DNA from: Candidatus Obscuribacterales bacterium
Lineage (GTDB): Bacteria > Cyanobacteriota > Vampirovibrionia > Obscuribacterales > Obscuribacteraceae
Direction of reading: 5' to 3'
Length of the DNA: 64,000 bases
Assembly (NCBI GenBank): GCA_019637435.1
Contig: JAHBVO010000004.1
Coordinates: 1 to 64,000 of the forward strand
Under the pieces are notes generated by a model that saw only the letters and a list, made by a program, of their open reading frames with translations, was not told where the DNA came from and did not search any database. Position numbers and translations under genes: made by a program. This document shows, in pieces, positions 26,058-35,398 of this stretch (the first letter of the stretch is position 1; each line of letters opens with the position of its first letter).

Positions 26058-28208
26058 TTACTTCGCGTCCGAGCCTTCGGCAGCCGGAGCCGCTTCGGTG
26101 GCCGGAGCCGTGCCCTTCTGGCTGGCCGCGATCTGCTGGGTGAGCAGCGCGACGAGCACCGCACCGAGACCGCCCGCGTCGCCACCAGCATTGCCGCCGG
26201 CGACGATGTCGGGGGTGATGCGCAGACCGGCTTCGCCGACGACCTTGAGGGCCTCGACGAGCGCGATGTTGCCCTGACCCATGGCGTCCGCCTGACGCTT
26301 GTAGGCGTCACCGGTCGCTTCACCGACGGCGCGCTTCGCGGTCGCTTCGGCTTCACCGGCCAGCTTGGTCGCGTCCGCATTGGCTTCGGCGGTCAGACGG
26401 ATCTGCTTCGCCTCGCCTTCGGCGGTCTTGACCTTCTGGGCGGCGACGTGCTCGGCGACCGTGATGCCGGTCTCCGCCTCGACGATGCGCGCCTGGTTGT
26501 TGGCCTTGGCCTTGGTCTGCTCGAGCTCGATGCGGCGCTTCTCGGCGGTCTCCTGGGCGTCGAACATCGACTTGCGCTGTTCGGCCAGGTTGCGCTCCTG
26601 CGTCGTCTTCATCAGCTCTTCGGGCAGGTGGATGTTCGTGATCATGACCGAGACCACTTCCACCTTGTACTTGGCGAGGTCGGTGCGGACTTCCGCCTCG
26701 GCCTTGCGCTGCTCGTCGGCGCGGGACTGCTGGTAGTTGATCGCCGGCGACTTGGAGACCTCGGCACGGAAGATGCCGTCGATCTGCGGGTGGATGACGT
26801 TGCGCTCCAGCTCTTCGATCGAGCCGAGCTTGGCGATGACGTACGGCGCGTTCTCGGGCAGCACCCGGTACTGGCAGCGCACTTCCACCTTCATAGAGAA
26901 GCCGTCATGCGAGACGACCTCGAACGGGTCGAACGCGATGGCGCCCTTCTCGCCTTCCTGCGCCCAGTGCAGCGAGCGCGTGGTCGTCGGAACGATCACG
27001 ACCTGGTGAACGAGCGGGTTGATGTTGTAGCGACCGGGTCCGAGCACATCCTTCTGGATGCCGCGGTAGCCGGCGGGCACGACGTGGCGCGTGCGGTTGC
27101 CGTCGTTCAGGTGGTTCTCGGCGCCGTCCTTCGCCTGACCCTCGAGCGGACCGTTGTCCTTGCCGGGCTGCTTCGGAGCGGGATTGCCCTCGCCGTCCAG
27201 CACGACGTCGTCCGACGGATCCTTGCCGTGGTTGGCGATCAGGACCGCGACCTGACCCTGTGACACCGTCGTCTGCGGACGCGTGGTCACCTGGAACAGG
27301 TAGGGGTTCACGTAGTAACGACCCGGCGCCAGGATCGAGGTCTGCGGACCGCGCTTGCCGCCGTTCTTCAGGAAGGCCTCGCCGTCCTGGAAGTTCGAGT
27401 GACCGTCCGGCGAATCCGCGATGACGTCGCCCTTGGGCAGAGCCTCACCGCCGAGCGCCTCGACGACACCGATCTTGCCGTCCTCGATCGCGATCGCGTC
27501 CTTGATCTCGACCTTGAACATGCCGGTGTGGATGTTGTAGGTACCGGGCAGCAGGATGTCGACCTGCGGACCCTTCTGACCGCCGTTGCGCAGGAAGACT
27601 TCCGCCTTCTGGAAGTTGTCGTGACCGGCGACCGAGCGACCGACCAGCTGACCCGCGGTCAGCGAGGCGCCGTCGGCAGCGTAGACCACGCCGATCTTGC
27701 CGTCGGGGATGTAGGTCTTCTTGATCTTGCGGACCTGGAACAGCTTGCTGTGCAGCTTCCACTGACCGTTGGTCAGATAGCGCAGCTGCTCACCGCGGAC
27801 GCCGCCGTTGTTGATGAAGCCCAGCGGATCCTGGAAGTTGTCGTGCTTCTCCTCGGCCTTGTCTTCGGCGAAGATGCGGCCGTGGGGCAGCGGTTCGCCG
27901 TCGGTCGAGGTGACGATGCCGAGTTCATCCGGTCCGACGGTGAAGAACGGCTGGCGCTCGACCACGCGGACGAAGGGCCAGGGGATGAACTTCAGACCGG
28001 GCGCCAGATAGCGCGCCTGGATGCCGACCTGACCGGGCAGGGCGTAGGCGCGATTCGGGGGGAGTTCGGCGCCGATGAACTGGCGCTCGGTGATTGCGAT
28101 TTCGGTACCGCCGATGTTCTTGATGCACTTGAACGCCAAGAAGGCGAGAGCGAGGAACGCGATGACGGCGGGAATCGCCCACCAGAGAGCCAGGATTTGA
28201 TCGAGCAT
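26058..28208 (-). CDS. large SPFH/Band-7 protein with tandem N-terminal modules
   Basis: A 716-residue membrane-anchored protein. A hydrophobic helix (about 3-30) is followed by four to five tandem beta-rich modules of about 75 residues (about 60-400), each with a pattern DGKIGVV.A.DG..L..G, GH.NFQ...FL.NGG, GPQ..IL.PG.Y.IN..LFQV. Then come an SPFH domain (about 400-545), a long Ala/Glu/Lys coiled coil (about 530-640) and a Gly/Ala-rich hydrophobic end. SPFH proteins form membrane scaffolds and chaperone membrane proteases. The order beta-repeats, SPFH shoulder, coiled coil is that of the major vault protein. The ATG at 28208 has GGAAGG upstream. Very strong codon bias. Confidence 0.88.
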   Translation of the reverse strand: MLDQILALWWAIPAVIAFLALAFLAFKCIKNIGGTEIAITERQFIGAELPPNRAYALPGQVGIQARYLAPGLKFIPWPFVRVVERQPFFTVGPDELGIVTSTDGEPLPHGRIFAEDKAEEKHDNFQDPLGFINNGGVRGEQLRYLTNGQWKLHSKLFQVRKIKKTYIPDGKIGVVYAADGASLTAGQLVGRSVAGHDNFQKAEVFLRNGGQKGPQVDILLPGTYNIHTGMFKVEIKDAIAIEDGKIGVVEALGGEALPKGDVIADSPDGHSNFQDGEAFLKNGGKRGPQTSILAPGRYYVNPYLFQVTTRPQTTVSQGQVAVLIANHGKDPSDDVVLDGEGNPAPKQPGKDNGPLEGQAKDGAENHLNDGNRTRHVVPAGYRGIQKDVLGPGRYNINPLVHQVVIVPTTTRSLHWAQEGEKGAIAFDPFEVVSHDGFSMKVEVRCQYRVLPENAPYVIAKLGSIEELERNVIHPQIDGIFRAEVSKSPAINYQQSRADEQRKAEAEVRTDLAKYKVEVVSVMITNIHLPEELMKTTQERNLAEQRKSMFDAQETAEKRRIELEQTKAKANNQARIVEAETGITVAEHVAAQKVKTAEGEAKQIRLTAEANADATKLAGEAEATAKRAVGEATGDAYKRQADAMGQGNIALVEALKVVGEAGLRITPDIVAGGNAGGDAGGLGAVLVALLTQQIAASQKGTAPATEAAPAAEGSDAK

Positions 28209-29217
28209 AGATGTACCTTCCGTTTTGTGAAGTTGCAATTTCTGCAGAGTCGACGAGCCTCGTCACAAGCTCGCCAGGACAGTTGTGTGATTTCGCATCG
28301 CTGCGGTATCACGGCATGGCAATGTCTCCCCTCCTAGCGGGTGCTAGAGGCGGATGGTTCGGTTTTTCGCAGCAGTACTGGGTGAAGTTGTTGCCGGACC
28401 CGAGAGAGGAGAAATGCCAAGTGACTACTTTTGGTAGCAGCCGCGCTGGGCGAAATTCTATTTATGGTCCGTGTCCTCTTTACAAATGCTTGGAGCCCCG
28501 CCGGGTAAGTTGTTCCGGCGAATCCGCTTGTCTGATTGGCGGCTTTCAGCGTCCTTGTATTACGAAGGACAGCTGAATATCGGCTCGCGGGGCTAGCGCA
28601 ATTTATATAAAATCGCACCAAGATGGTCCGGTCTGCAAGGGCAGGGTGTCTCGAAAGCTCATCTTAAAGAGCTTCGAATACGGCACGAAAAATTATGGGC
28701 GGAAGAGTCGTATTTCATCGGTTTTCGTCGAACCACACACGAACCGACCTGTAGTGACGTATTTACTGAGTTTCGGGTTCAGGGGTCTGCTTCGAGTGTC
28801 ATTAGACAAGTTGGTGCGATTCGATTTTTGCGTGTGGGTCCCAAAATCGTCTAAATAGGGGCGTTTCGGCAAAATGCGCGCTTTTGGTTTTAGCAAAGCC
28901 AAATCTAATGATGTACGAACCAAGTTAAGAGGGCCAAAAAAGATCTCTTCGGAATCAGCCAACGCTGAAATGACAAAAAGCGGCAGAAGCAGTCGTTTGA
29001 AAACGAGCTGCTTCTGCGCCTTTTGTTTCGTCGACGCTGGGCTTAAATGCTGCCAGCAGTAGTGGACCCAAAGCAAGTGTTGGCCGACCAGTCCAGCGAG
29101 TGGACCAGTCAGAGCAGTGCTGCAACGCAGTGCCCAGCGCGTGTGGTGATGTGATGAGTCGCTCTGGCACTGGTCGGTTGCCACCGGTGGCGGTGCTATC
29201 GGGCGTCCGTGTGCTGG
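28209..29217. other. 1-kb spacer with several RNA-like hairpins
   Basis: No credible gene. Contains a hairpin TTCAGC.TCCTT/AAGGA.AGCTGAA near 28548-28577 flanked by AGCCCCGC (about 28494) and GCGGGGCT (about 28587), a bidirectional terminator at 28976-29026, and CGCTGGGC/GCCCAGCG ends at about 29035-29139 enclosing about 90 bases. No SRP, RNase P, tmRNA or tRNA signature was found. Confidence 0.5.
28976..29026. terminator. bidirectional terminator-like hairpin
   Basis: CAGAAGCAG.CGTTT/AAACG.GCTGCTTCTG stem with T-rich tails on both sides: CGCCTTTTGTTT on the plus strand and CCGCTTTTTGTC on the minus strand. It may close an unseen small transcript and the DyP transcript (stop at 29218). Confidence 0.6.
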
Positions 29218-31062
29218 TTACAAATTGAGCAAGAAGCTCATGCTCGGCGAGAAGAAGTATTCTCCGCCCTTCATGGTGACGAAGTTTGCGAGTTGCGCCT
29301 GAACTTTCGCCGGTTCGCTGTCCCAGCCTTTGGGCCAGTTTGCTGCCGGTTTTGCCGGGTTCGGGCTGGTCGGGTGAGCCTGACCGATGACGGGGTCGAG
29401 ACCGGTGGCGTCGTAGCCTGGTGCCTTCGACTTCTGGGGTTCCAGGAAGTACGGGTTATTGCACCAGCGGCGCTGGATGAACTCGAACTGTTCCCAGATA
29501 TCGCTCTGGTAACAGAAGAACAGCAAGCCCACGCCGCCTTCCGGCTGGTCTGCCGGGTTCGCAGAAGTGGTAAGGTCGCCGCCATACGGGATGCCACGGC
29601 GCACTATGCGATGACCGCGCTCTGCTTCCAGCGTGAGATCGCCTTCGCCGACGGCTTCTCCACGAGGGTTTGCTTTGCGGATGTGGGCCTGGAACGGGCA
29701 GCGCCGACCCGTTTTGTCGCCAGAGAAGTCGAAGTCGTTATGCACGTCCGTGCGACCGGATGTGCCTTGTTCGACCACAGGAGTGCCGTCTTTGAAGCGA
29801 CCCATCGCCATCGCACCGGCGAGTTGTTCGTCCACGCCAAGTTCCGCAGCCAGAGCTGAAACGGCGCTGTTCCATCCGCGCACGTTCTGTTCCAGTTTGC
29901 GGAAAACCAGAAAACTGCCGAAGCTGGTATCGCTCTTGCCGAGCGGGTCTCGCGTGAGTGCGAGAGCGAGGGGCGCGCTTGGGTTCCAGGTGGAGATGCC
30001 ACCGGCGCGTCTCTCGGCTTCGAGTTGCTCTTCGAGGAAGAGTGGCTGACTGCGACCGTCTACGTAGCCGAAGTGTTCGACGTGAGCGACAGTGCCGGGA
30101 TCGTTTTTGTCGAGCTGGCGTGTTAGCCCTTTGCCGTTCTCGCGAGCGACAACCTTGCCGATGGTGTCGCCCGTGGTATTGGTAAGTGAGGCGGTTAGGG
30201 CGCTGGCTGCTGTGTCCACGCTGTCCGCGTTGTCACCGGCGAGAATGACGAGTGCGTGGATTTCGGTGCGGAAACCCTCGTCCCAATTCGAGACAGCCGG
30301 GTCCAGCAGGTAGCGCTGACGAGACTTCATGCCCGTAGCGAAAACGTCGCTATAGCCACCATGCGCGGTGCGACGCTGTGGATTTGTCGCCTTCGGAAAT
30401 TGCGCCGGAGTAAATCCGAGCGCCGTGTAGCCCGCTGCCGATAGCGAGATGTGACCGAAGATGCCGCCGTCTGTCTTTTGCAGTTTGAATGCCCTCGAGC
30501 GTGCCTGCTGCACCGCAGCTGATACCACGTAGGTCTCGGCCGTTTTGCGCAACCAGGCGCGAGCGGTTTCAGCGTCTGTGGAGAAGCTGATGAACAGGTG
30601 AACGGCGTGGTCGCGACCGTGACCGCTCAGGATGTTTCCTTGCAAGTCATCGAGGAGCGGTTGGCGAATCGGGTCGGAGGCTGCAAGCGGAACCGATTGC
30701 TGCGTAGGGACTGTTGCAGCTAGACCGGATGCTACCGTGGTTTCCGTTTTGTAATTGTCCGTCGAGCTCACTGTCCCGTCCATGGTGCTCCTTGGAGCGG
30801 CAGTGGCGTTCGTCGTGTTGGCTGCCGAACGTGCTCTGTCTGTGGACCGGCTGATGGAAAGCGGCTCTTTCGCGTGCGTGACGGCTTTCTTCTTGCGTCC
30901 GTGAGGAAACGGACAGACGCCTCGACGTGTGCAGCGAATCAGATAGACAGCGATGCAGGCGAGCACAGAGCCTGCGAACAACGTCCAAAACCAACCGGAG
31001 TGGGCAAGGGACGCGAGCAAAACTTTGTCCGGCAGCGCCGAACTGAGAATAACATGGGCCAT
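29218..31062 (-). CDS. DyP-type haem peroxidase with N-terminal membrane anchor
   Basis: A 614-residue peroxidase. One transmembrane helix (about 20-45) and a low-complexity linker (to about 125) precede the DyP domain, which begins at DLQGNILSGHGRDHAVHLF. The family motif GXXDG appears as GYVDGRSQP, and the likely haem ligand His is in FQAHIRKANPR. DyP enzymes oxidise dyes, phenols or other donors with hydrogen peroxide. The anchor, instead of a Tat signal, is unusual and suggests a membrane-bound enzyme with a free catalytic part. AAGGAGG lies five bases before the ATG. Confidence 0.9.
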   Translation of the reverse strand: MAHVILSSALPDKVLLASLAHSGWFWTLFAGSVLACIAVYLIRCTRRGVCPFPHGRKKKAVTHAKEPLSISRSTDRARSAANTTNATAAPRSTMDGTVSSTDNYKTETTVASGLAATVPTQQSVPLAASDPIRQPLLDDLQGNILSGHGRDHAVHLFISFSTDAETARAWLRKTAETYVVSAAVQQARSRAFKLQKTDGGIFGHISLSAAGYTALGFTPAQFPKATNPQRRTAHGGYSDVFATGMKSRQRYLLDPAVSNWDEGFRTEIHALVILAGDNADSVDTAASALTASLTNTTGDTIGKVVARENGKGLTRQLDKNDPGTVAHVEHFGYVDGRSQPLFLEEQLEAERRAGGISTWNPSAPLALALTRDPLGKSDTSFGSFLVFRKLEQNVRGWNSAVSALAAELGVDEQLAGAMAMGRFKDGTPVVEQGTSGRTDVHNDFDFSGDKTGRRCPFQAHIRKANPRGEAVGEGDLTLEAERGHRIVRRGIPYGGDLTTSANPADQPEGGVGLLFFCYQSDIWEQFEFIQRRWCNNPYFLEPQKSKAPGYDATGLDPVIGQAHPTSPNPAKPAANWPKGWDSEPAKVQAQLANFVTMKGGEYFFSPSMSFLLNL

Positions 31063-31910
31063 TTTGCCCTCCTTCTAGCGTTTGACACGCACGAGTTAGT
31101 GAAAGTGACTCACTTCGCCAAACAGCTTGGTGAGCCCGGATGAATCGTCAGGTGAACGCTGCGTCGCGCGACGTTTTGACGTCGTTGACACGCAATGCAA
31201 TGGTTTACCGCTGAGAACTGCGAGAGCCTGCGGGGCTCCAGGTAATAAGAGAGTTCGGGGTATTTAACGTTCTGTTCTAAGTTTTAAAACTCTGAGTTTT
31301 TAAGAGATAAGCGTCTAAACCCTACGGTTTGAAACCCAAGCTGCTCAATAGGTTTCGGCAGGGGTTAGCGACGATTTATGCGCTCGCGAAAGATGGTATG
31401 GAGCTAATATGTGAATGTCGAGTTGCGTGAAGCTGGCTCTTCATGCGGAGCTTGAAAGATCATCGCCGTTGAATTTCAGATTTGCGGCAGGCGACTTTGG
31501 TTTTATATGAAAGAAAAGCCGCTCAAGATCTCTAGTGTCAGTTAGCGCGAGAGGGGGTGAAGTTGGAGTCGTCTTCATGCAGGCGGTGTCTTCGGTCGCT
31601 ATGCTGAACCGTGTAGCGGACTGGAATCGCTGTCGCTCTCCGAATGACGAAATTTGCGAAAGGCGTCATTGCCAGATAGCCAAAATCGGGGTGACGAACT
31701 GGCTGAAACCCCAAGAAGCTCGATGCGAAAGGCTTTCGGGGAATGTAACTCCTAAATTATATAGTAGTAGATCTCTGAGGCTTCGAGGAATGGTAAATCC
31801 TAGATTCTATAGTAGCAAAATCAGAAGAAGCGAGAGGCGAAACCCTTGTGGGGTCTCGACTCTCGCCGGAGGTCAGTCTACTTCGTTGTCAGCGTGCCTA
31901 CTACCACTGA
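31063..31910. other. spacer with dispersed hairpin elements
   Basis: No gene called. It holds a family hairpin near 31625-31690 (GAATGACG...CGTCATTG..GATAGCC), and two TATAGTAG motifs (about 31762 and 31810). The frame 31535-31921 plus runs over these repeats and is not coding in my view. Confidence 0.6.
31829..31866 (-). terminator. terminator-like hairpin for the ASCH gene
   Basis: GCGAGAG.CGA.ACCC/GGG.TCG.CTCTCGC stem with a 4-base loop, about 45 bases beyond the stop at 31911 on the minus strand, followed by TTCTTCTGATTTTGC. Confidence 0.6.
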
Positions 31911-32837
31911 CTAGAAGCTAACGGGTTGACCGGCCTCCATGAGCTGCCTGCGGATCTTGGTGACGATGGTCTTGGGCACTCGCCAGAATCGGCGTTTGCC
32001 GGACACCGGGATGGGCGTCGGCAGAACGCGCGGGTTGGCGAGCTTGAACCCGAGGGGGCCCTCGAACCAGGCGGACGACGACGAATCGACGCAGTCGACG
32101 ATGTCGACCAGACCGATGATCGCGCCCTTCGGCAGCTTGTCCTGTGCGGGGATGACGACACGGTCGTAACCGGTCTTCTTCAGCACCTGACGCACGAGGC
32201 GTGCGCCGTTGTCGAAGGACCCGCGGGGTTGATCTTTGGCCACGTGGATGGCGATGGTGCCACGCACGCGAGCGGGCCAGACGCGGTTTTCCACGTCCTT
32301 TCCGCCGATGAACACCGACGCTGCCCACGGCTGTCGAAGCGTGAGCGCGACGAGTTCGCCGGGCTTCGCGGTGTTATCGCGCACCATGCGGCGAGCTTCG
32401 TAAAGCATCGATGTGAGGCGCTTTTCGGCGTCCTCGTGAGCGAGCGTCATGACTGCGCCGGCGTCTGCCAGCACGTCATTGCATGCGCCATCGCGGCTGA
32501 TGCCGATGACGACCACACCTGCCCGGGTCAACGCCTCCACCAGTTCGGTTCCGCGGGCGGTGCCAGCGAAATCGAGCATGGTCGGGGCTTCCGGGTCGAG
32601 CGATTGGTCGACAAAGGCTAAGTCGTAGTCGGCGAACGAGACCTGTTCGGCATCACTGTCGGTTCCGGCGCGCACGTTGACGCGATTGAGAGAGACCTTG
32701 CCGTCGGCGAGGCTCTTCTTCAGGTCGGATGCGGCGCCGGAAAACCACGTGAGCTTGTCGCGTCCCAGCTTCGCTTTGATGGTGCGGAAGACGGGCAGGA
32801 AACGTTCGCGACGAGGTGCTATCAGGAGCACGTTCAT
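31911..32837 (-). CDS. ASCH-domain protein with an N-terminal receiver-like domain
   Basis: A 308-residue two-domain protein. Residues about 1-150 resemble a CheY/Rossmann-type alpha/beta domain (VLLIAPRRERF, YDLAFVDQSL, GVVVIGISRDGA, AGAVMTLAHED), with an Asp at the end of a strand as in receivers. Residues about 160-300 are an ASCH domain: ALTLRQPWAASVFIGGKDVENR, GTIAIHVAK, LPKGAIIGLVDIVDCV, WF.GP.GF.LANPRVLP. ASCH is PUA-like and binds RNA or modified nucleosides. The pairing with a receiver-like domain is new to me. Strong codon bias. Next gene upstream is the zinc-ribbon protein, 130 bases away. Confidence 0.8.
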   Translation of the reverse strand: MNVLLIAPRRERFLPVFRTIKAKLGRDKLTWFSGAASDLKKSLADGKVSLNRVNVRAGTDSDAEQVSFADYDLAFVDQSLDPEAPTMLDFAGTARGTELVEALTRAGVVVIGISRDGACNDVLADAGAVMTLAHEDAEKRLTSMLYEARRMVRDNTAKPGELVALTLRQPWAASVFIGGKDVENRVWPARVRGTIAIHVAKDQPRGSFDNGARLVRQVLKKTGYDRVVIPAQDKLPKGAIIGLVDIVDCVDSSSSAWFEGPLGFKLANPRVLPTPIPVSGKRRFWRVPKTIVTKIRRQLMEAGQPVSF

Positions 32838-32967
32838 ACTTGGCTGTTACCTTTCGGTTATTAGATTTATCGGTGGATGCGGACAGCAACTCACCCTCGA
32901 GAGAACCACCTCGTGAGCAGGACTCTGGAGTGAGTGTCGGAGCCGCATCCACCCGAAAGAAACTGCG

Positions 32968-33552
32968 TTACTCGTCTTCTGCGTGCTCTTCCACGGCGGG
33001 CTGGTAGTTGCCGCAGTTGCGGCAGGTGGTGCCCGGTTTCACAGCTGCACCGCAATGCCAGCAGTCCCGCGCCGTCGCGACGTTGCGAGCGTCGGTGGTG
33101 AAGCGGGCCGGCTTGGTGGTGCCTTCGACCAGGTCGAAGTGGGAGCTGTACTGGGAGGTGAACGTATGCGCTTCGAGCAGCTGGAACTCGTAAGTCGCAA
33201 CGATGCGGGCAGTCGGGCCGCCGTCGCGGAACATCAGGGTGAACTGACGGGCGGGACCCTCGTTCTCCTCCGGTTCGGCACGGCGCAGCGACTGGAAGAG
33301 CGAGCGGCGAGGCGCCGGCTTCTTCGGACGAGTCAGAAGCTGGGCGAGGTCGAAATCGCGGGTGTCGGGTTTCACCTCGACGCCCAGAATGTCTTCCTCG
33401 TCAATCTTGACCTGCATGTACGCAGACCGGGAAACAGAGACGGCGAGCACGGACCCGACGATGTCGGACAAGCACACGACGTGCTTGGTGCCGCGAATGA
33501 ATGTTTCCGCTTTTTGACGGTCTTTGCCGGTCAGAATCGTGGCGTGGATCAT
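32968..33552 (-). CDS. hypothetical protein with C-terminal zinc ribbon
   Basis: A 194-residue soluble protein. The end holds CWHCG..(about 10)..CRNCG, a zinc-ribbon pair. The first 150 residues look beta-rich with a basic linker (RPKKPAPRRS) and no recognised family. It lies upstream of the ASCH protein in the same direction. A role in nucleic-acid or protein binding is possible but unproven. Confidence 0.7.
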   Translation of the reverse strand: MIHATILTGKDRQKAETFIRGTKHVVCLSDIVGSVLAVSVSRSAYMQVKIDEEDILGVEVKPDTRDFDLAQLLTRPKKPAPRRSLFQSLRRAEPEENEGPARQFTLMFRDGGPTARIVATYEFQLLEAHTFTSQYSSHFDLVEGTTKPARFTTDARNVATARDCWHCGAAVKPGTTCRNCGNYQPAVEEHAEDE

Positions 33553-33937
33553 TGGTACTCCTCGTAAATTTGGTTAAGGCTCGCACTGATGCGCGACCCC
33601 TGTTGTCGATGCCCTTCAGCGACAGTTGTACGAATTCCGTCTCTCCGAGAACTGCACAAACACGCATGCAGAACCGAAGTTTCTTATTTGTTGGTTGGTC
33701 GTTGAGAGGAGTTTCGGCAGTGAAAGTTTTCGCAATGAAGGGCGGCAGTAAGCGCCCTAAAAATAAGCAGCGCGTGCGAGGTTTTAATACGAATATTTCT
33801 TCTTATGCGAGCAAGTCCGCTAGCGTGCTTGCGCGAGGGTTTGCATTTCTTTCTGGAAACGCACGCTAGAGCTGACTTTTACGCTTCGATCGCCGGTGAT
33901 TAAGAGTCGATCACCGTAAAGCAAACGCAATATGTTG
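33553..33937. other. spacer with small hairpin
   Basis: CGGTGAT/ATCACCG at 33894-33916 lies 22 bases past the PNP stop and may end the deoB operon, though it has no U-tract. A plus-strand frame at 33501-33869 shows no homology. Confidence 0.4.
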
Positions 33938-34765
33938 TCACGATGAAGTTTCGTTGACCAAATGCTTCAGCAGCGTATTCAGGCGCTGCGATGCCTCGCG
34001 CGAAGCTTCGAGAACCTCTTCGTGACCACCCATGGGCTGGTCGTTCCAAACGTTTGTTATGACGGAAATCGCCGCCGCCTCGGTGCCGGTGCCTCTGGCT
34101 GTGAGTAACTCGGGAACCGTCGACATCCCCACGGCATCGGCTTTCATGCGTCTGAGCATCTCAATTTCAGCGAGCGTTTCGTAGCTTGGACCCAGTAAAG
34201 CCGCGTAGGTTCCGGCTTGCAACGGTCGAAGCCCTTCGCTTTCCAGACGTTTGCCGACCTGCTGTATCTGTTTGGAAAAACCGTTTTCGCACGATTCCGG
34301 TTGCATTCTGAGCTGGTCCAGAAGACCCCGCTCGGCTTTCAGTTTCGGGTTCAAGTGGTCGCGGTAATGGGTAACGACCATCAAGTCGCCCACCGAGAAG
34401 CTTTTGTTCAGCCCGCCGGCGGCGTTCGTCAAAAGCAATTTCGGAATCCCCCAGGTGGTGACAACCTGCGTGGGCAGCGTGACTACGGACCAATCATGAC
34501 CCTCATAGAGGTGAAACCGCCCGCGAAAGATTGCCACCACAGGCGATGGCTCGGCACTCAGCTGGCCGATGGTGAGCGAGCCGGTGTGACCCTCAACACT
34601 CGGTCCGATGCCGAAAACTTCCTTGTACATGTACGAACGCGAATTGTGCAATTGATCGAGGACCTGAACGCCCGAGCCGAGCACGACCGCGAAGTCCGGT
34701 TTTGGACCGGCTTTCGACAGGAATTCTACGATTGAATCGACTGGTTTAACCAAAGTGTCGTGCAT
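33938..34765 (-). CDS. purine nucleoside phosphorylase, trimeric family
   Basis: A 275-residue PNP that splits purine nucleosides with phosphate into base and ribose-1-phosphate. Seen: VVLGSG near the start (phosphate site), GRFHLYEGH, LLTNAAGGLN, TYAALLGPSYETLAEIEMLRRM and DAVGMSTVPE, the family-2 (low-mass trimeric) markers. It is last in a three-gene minus-strand operon with deoB and a PNP-like gene; DeoB converts its product ribose-1-phosphate. Separated from the PNP-like gene by 5 bases. Confidence 0.93.
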   Translation of the reverse strand: MHDTLVKPVDSIVEFLSKAGPKPDFAVVLGSGVQVLDQLHNSRSYMYKEVFGIGPSVEGHTGSLTIGQLSAEPSPVVAIFRGRFHLYEGHDWSVVTLPTQVVTTWGIPKLLLTNAAGGLNKSFSVGDLMVVTHYRDHLNPKLKAERGLLDQLRMQPESCENGFSKQIQQVGKRLESEGLRPLQAGTYAALLGPSYETLAEIEMLRRMKADAVGMSTVPELLTARGTGTEAAAISVITNVWNDQPMGGHEEVLEASREASQRLNTLLKHLVNETSS

Positions 34766-34770
34766 CTCAA

Positions 34771-35316
34771 CTACTCTCCTTTGAGCGATTTGGCCGTGTC
34801 TTTATCCAGCTTTTGACCAGCCGGAACGACAATACCCAGAACTTTTAAACCGATTTGACCAGCCACCAGCATCGCCGGCACGAGGTTGTAACAGTAGAAC
34901 TCGGCGCCCATCTCGCGCATCGCTTCGATGTCCTGCGCGGTCGGAACCACTCCCTCTTTCAAACCGGCCACGATTCCCGAAGGCAGGCTGCCCAACGGAT
35001 TGTTGAGTGGCATTGTTTTCTTCGGATCGAGCGTATCGATCACTTTGACGTAAACGTCGTTGATTACGGGAAAGCGCGGACCGCCCTCGTAAGTAGGTCC
35101 AATCAGCGGATTCGTACCGGTCAGATTTAAATGATCCGATACCACATGTGGTGTGTCCGAGGGGAGCTCATGCCCGCTATCGACAATCACAACCATCTTC
35201 TTGTCCTTGTTTGCGCGAATCAAATCTATAACGCTCTGGTCGAACTGTTTGGCATGATTGAAACCGTCAAGGCTTGATGTGAAGTCGATCTTAGTGGCAT
35301 TTTTCAGAGAGGGCAT
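34771..35316 (-). CDS. truncated PNP-like protein lacking the N-terminal half
   Basis: A 181-residue protein. It carries the PNP central motif as VVSDHLNLTGTNPLIGPTYEGGPRFPVINDVY and a late segment MGAEFYCYNLVPAMLVAGQIGLKVLGIVV that aligns with the PNP stretch around GMSTVPE and V.GISVITN. The N-terminal phosphate loop and NAAGG are absent and the active-site Met-Ser-Thr becomes Cys-Tyr-Asn. So it is probably not a phosphorylase by itself; a regulatory or heteromer partner of the adjacent PNP is possible. It has a normal start and no in-frame stop, and sits between deoB and PNP. Confidence 0.75.
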   Translation of the reverse strand: MPSLKNATKIDFTSSLDGFNHAKQFDQSVIDLIRANKDKKMVVIVDSGHELPSDTPHVVSDHLNLTGTNPLIGPTYEGGPRFPVINDVYVKVIDTLDPKKTMPLNNPLGSLPSGIVAGLKEGVVPTAQDIEAMREMGAEFYCYNLVPAMLVAGQIGLKVLGIVVPAGQKLDKDTAKSLKGE

Positions 35317-35398
35317 GAGTACTTCCTTTTCTAAAACTGTATCTCGTGAGTTGGCAATGCGGCGACGCTTTCAGGCGTTAACTCGAAACGGTTTCGGC

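Noticed and set aside
28360..28620. Candidate tRNA, SRP RNA or RNase P RNA
   Set aside because: Hairpins are present but none of the conserved signature sequences of these RNAs was found on either strand.
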